Shown: positions 62,637 to 64,000 of the stretch, in pieces
How positions within the stretch are numbered: position 1 is the first letter of the stretch
Layout: each line of letters opens with the position of its first letter
Assembly (NCBI GenBank): GCA_900321035.1
Contig: ONUH01000003.1
Coordinates: 124,001-188,000, forward strand
Source of the DNA: an uncultured Selenomonadales bacterium
GTDB lineage: Bacteria; Bacillota; Negativicutes; Selenomonadales; Selenomonadaceae
Reading direction: 5' to 3'
Length of the DNA: 64,000 nucleotides
Notes under the pieces: model-generated
Told to the model about the DNA's origin: nothing
Databases searched by the model: none
Seen by the model: only the letters and a program-made list of their open reading frames with translations
Program-made: the position numbers and the translations under genes

Positions 62637-63674
62637 ATGATCACTCTTTCCCATATCGAGAAAACATACGAGGGGCCGGATGGCGGAGTGGCTGCCCTGA
62701 AGGACGTCAGTCTGACCGTCGCCAAGGGCGAGATTTTCGGCATTATCGGGCTGTCCGGCGCGGGCAAGTCCACCTTGGTCCGCTGCATCAATCTTTTGGA
62801 GCGGCCCACGAAAGGCTCTGTGGTGGTGGACGGGCTGGACATGACTTCTTTGTCCGCCGCAGAGCTTCGCGAGGCGCGAAAGTCCATCGGCATGATTTTC
62901 CAGCATTTCAACCTGCTCTCATCGGCGACCGTTTATGATAACGTAGCCTTCCCGCTGCGACTCTCCGGCATGGACGAAGACAAAATCCGCGCGAAGGTGG
63001 AGCCGCTGCTCTCGCTGGTATCGCTGGACGACAAGGCCAACCAGTACCCGGCCCAGCTGTCCGGCGGGCAAAAGCAGCGCGTGGGCATCGCCCGTGCTTT
63101 GGCCTCGGAGCCGAAGGTACTGCTCTGCGACGAGGCGACTTCCGCCCTCGATCCGCAGACGACGAAGGCAATCCTCGAACTGATTCGTGACATCAATCAA
63201 AAACTGGGCCTGACCGTCGTCATCATCACCCACGAGATGCAGGTCATCAAGGATATCTGCGACAAGGTGGCGGTCATCGAGAACGGCGTCATCACCGAAT
63301 CGGGACGCGTCATCGACGTTTTCACCGACCCACAGCGCCCGATGACGAAGGAGTTCATCAGCGTGCTGATGGGCAGCGGACTGCCGCCCGATTTGCAAAA
63401 CGCGCCGATTTCCGCAGAACCGATTCCCGGCGGCCGGCTTCTTGTGCGGCTGACTTTCGTCGGCTCATCGGCGGGGGAACCGGTGATTTCCACGCTGATT
63501 CGGAAATACGACGTGGAGGCGGATATTCTTTACGGAAACATCGACTCCATCAAGGACACGCCTTACGGGCGCATGCTGATCGGGCTTTCCGGCACGGCGG
63601 ACGCCGTGGAAAACGCCCTTTCCTTCCTGCGCGAGAAAGATTTGAGAATCGAGGTGATCGGCTATGTCGCCTGA
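62637..63674 (+). CDS. metN: Methionine ABC transporter ATP-binding protein MetN
   Basis: I start at ATG 62637, after GGGAG at 8 bases; a TTG frame opening at 62592 adds 15 residues that look non-family. The 345-residue protein has Walker A GLSGAGKST near 38-46, the Q-loop MIFQHFN, the ABC signature LSGGQKQRVGIARALASEPKVLLCDEATSALDP near 140-172 and the H-loop VVIITHEM. The C-terminal NIL domain (LVRLTFVGSSAGEPVISTL onwards, near 268-345) is the methionine-sensing domain. It powers uptake of D- or L-methionine with MetI and MetQ. It overlaps metI by 11 bases. The DNA is markedly G+C richer than the sugar locus, as in a core chromosomal gene. Confidence 0.95.
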   Translation: MITLSHIEKTYEGPDGGVAALKDVSLTVAKGEIFGIIGLSGAGKSTLVRCINLLERPTKGSVVVDGLDMTSLSAAELREARKSIGMIFQHFNLLSSATVYDNVAFPLRLSGMDEDKIRAKVEPLLSLVSLDDKANQYPAQLSGGQKQRVGIARALASEPKVLLCDEATSALDPQTTKAILELIRDINQKLGLTVVIITHEMQVIKDICDKVAVIENGVITESGRVIDVFTDPQRPMTKEFISVLMGSGLPPDLQNAPISAEPIPGGRLLVRLTFVGSSAGEPVISTLIRKYDVEADILYGNIDSIKDTPYGRMLIGLSGTADAVENALSFLREKDLRIEVIGYVA

Positions 63675-64000
63675 CGTTTTTTCTCTTTTGATGAAGGCTC
63701 TCGGCGAGACCGTGGCCATGGTGGTCGTCTCCATGGTGGCCGCCACCGCCATCGGCGTGCCCCTCGGCGTACTGCTCGTCACCACGGCGAAGGGCGGCGT
63801 CCTCGCCTGCCCCGTGCTGAACCGCGCAGTGGCCGCCGTCGTCAACGCTATACGTTCCATCCCTTTCATTATCCTGATGGTCGCCATTATCCCGTTCACG
63901 CGCCTCGTGGCCGGAACCTCCATCGGCACCACGGCGGCCATGGTGCCACTGACGCTGGCCTCCATCCCGTTCATCGGGCGGCAGGTGGAAACGTCGCTGC
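63664..64000 (+). CDS. metI: Methionine ABC transporter permease MetI (cut by window edge)
   Basis: From ATG 63664, overlapping metN by 11 bases, the frame runs open to the window end for 112 codons. It starts MSPDVFSLLMKALGETVAMV and shows the spans VAMVVVSMVAATAIGVPLGVLLVTT and the EAA-like region further on (AAVVNAIRSIPFIILMVAIIPFTRLVAGT). These match MetI permeases. It forms the membrane channel of the MetNIQ system. The following part and the metQ lipoprotein gene are outside the window. Confidence 0.92.
   Translation, partial: MSPDVFSLLMKALGETVAMVVVSMVAATAIGVPLGVLLVTTAKGGVLACPVLNRAVAAVVNAIRSIPFIILMVAIIPFTRLVAGTSIGTTAAMVPLTLASIPFIGRQVETSL

Noticed and set aside
62919..63398. 159-codon minus-strand frame opposite metN
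   Set aside because: Typical antisense open frame of G+C-rich DNA; metN is certain.

Overview
The window looks like one very large surface-polysaccharide locus from a diderm Firmicute. My best guess is a Negativicute of the Selenomonas kind. This is inference from the mix of Wzx/Wzy/Wzz, PglK-like and FlaA1-like proteins, a short CpsD-like BY-kinase, strong GGAGG ribosome sites with frequent TTG and GTG starts, and a G+C-rich metNI operon next door. No rRNA, tRNA or CRISPR array is seen. Every convincing gene from 62434 down to position 1 lies on the minus strand, with spacings of a few bases or 4-26 base overlaps, so it reads as one long unit or a few nested units. Transcription starts at a good promoter at 62487-62515. 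Divergent to it, a second good promoter drives metN and metI on the plus strand.

In transcription order (high to low coordinates):
(a) 62434-53926 is the assembly and core-sugar block: Wzz, a CpsD-like ATPase with an eroded Walker A, a long FlaA1/PglF-type 4,6-dehydratase, a small PglC-type sugar transferase, an SDR, a GT4, and a TviB/TviC-like pair that would make UDP-GalNAcA.
(b) 53901-42721 holds GT4 and GT2 enzymes, three methyltransferases, a DUF2334 deacetylase-like protein, an AsnB-like amidotransferase and a PglK-like ABC flippase.
(c) 42715-39328 is a CDP-glucose route (RfbF, RfbG, an epimerase and a reductase) with no RfbH.
(d) 39323-29175 contains an orphan transferase candidate and an unusual module: HpcH/HpaI aldolase, KdsB-like cytidylyltransferase, SDR, dehydroquinate-synthase-like cyclase, SIS isomerase and 2-hydroxyacid dehydrogenase. 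Two related methyltransferase-like proteins sit in it, followed by a hexapeptide acetyltransferase.
(e) 28982-23184 is unlike the rest: six genes with no glycan signature, including two proteins with PLD-like HxRx4D motifs. It may be a defence or stress cassette inserted in the locus.
(f) 22912-10238 is a LIC12162-type transferase followed by a nonulosonate-like module: PseB, NeuB, DUF218, an unknown protein, a methyltransferase, Gfo/Idh, two SpsF-like proteins, DegT and a class III aminotransferase.
(g) 9915-1 holds a second AsnB, Wzy, Wzx, a GT2, DegT, WbqC, a TPP-dependent E1 alpha/beta pair and the start of a beta-propeller protein.

Taken together, several activated sugars would be made (a UDP-uronic acid, a CDP-deoxyhexose, a CMP-nonulosonate-like sugar and a possible CMP-ulosonate or cyclitol). 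They would be modified by methyl, acetyl and amide groups, assembled on a lipid carrier by at least six glycosyltransferases, and exported by Wzx/Wzy/Wzz and possibly also by the ABC flippase. The genes between about 6 and 58 kb are visibly poorer in G+C than metN, metI and the FlaA1 gene, which fits repeated horizontal replacement inside a conserved frame. All calls were made by eye from translated motifs; no database search was possible.
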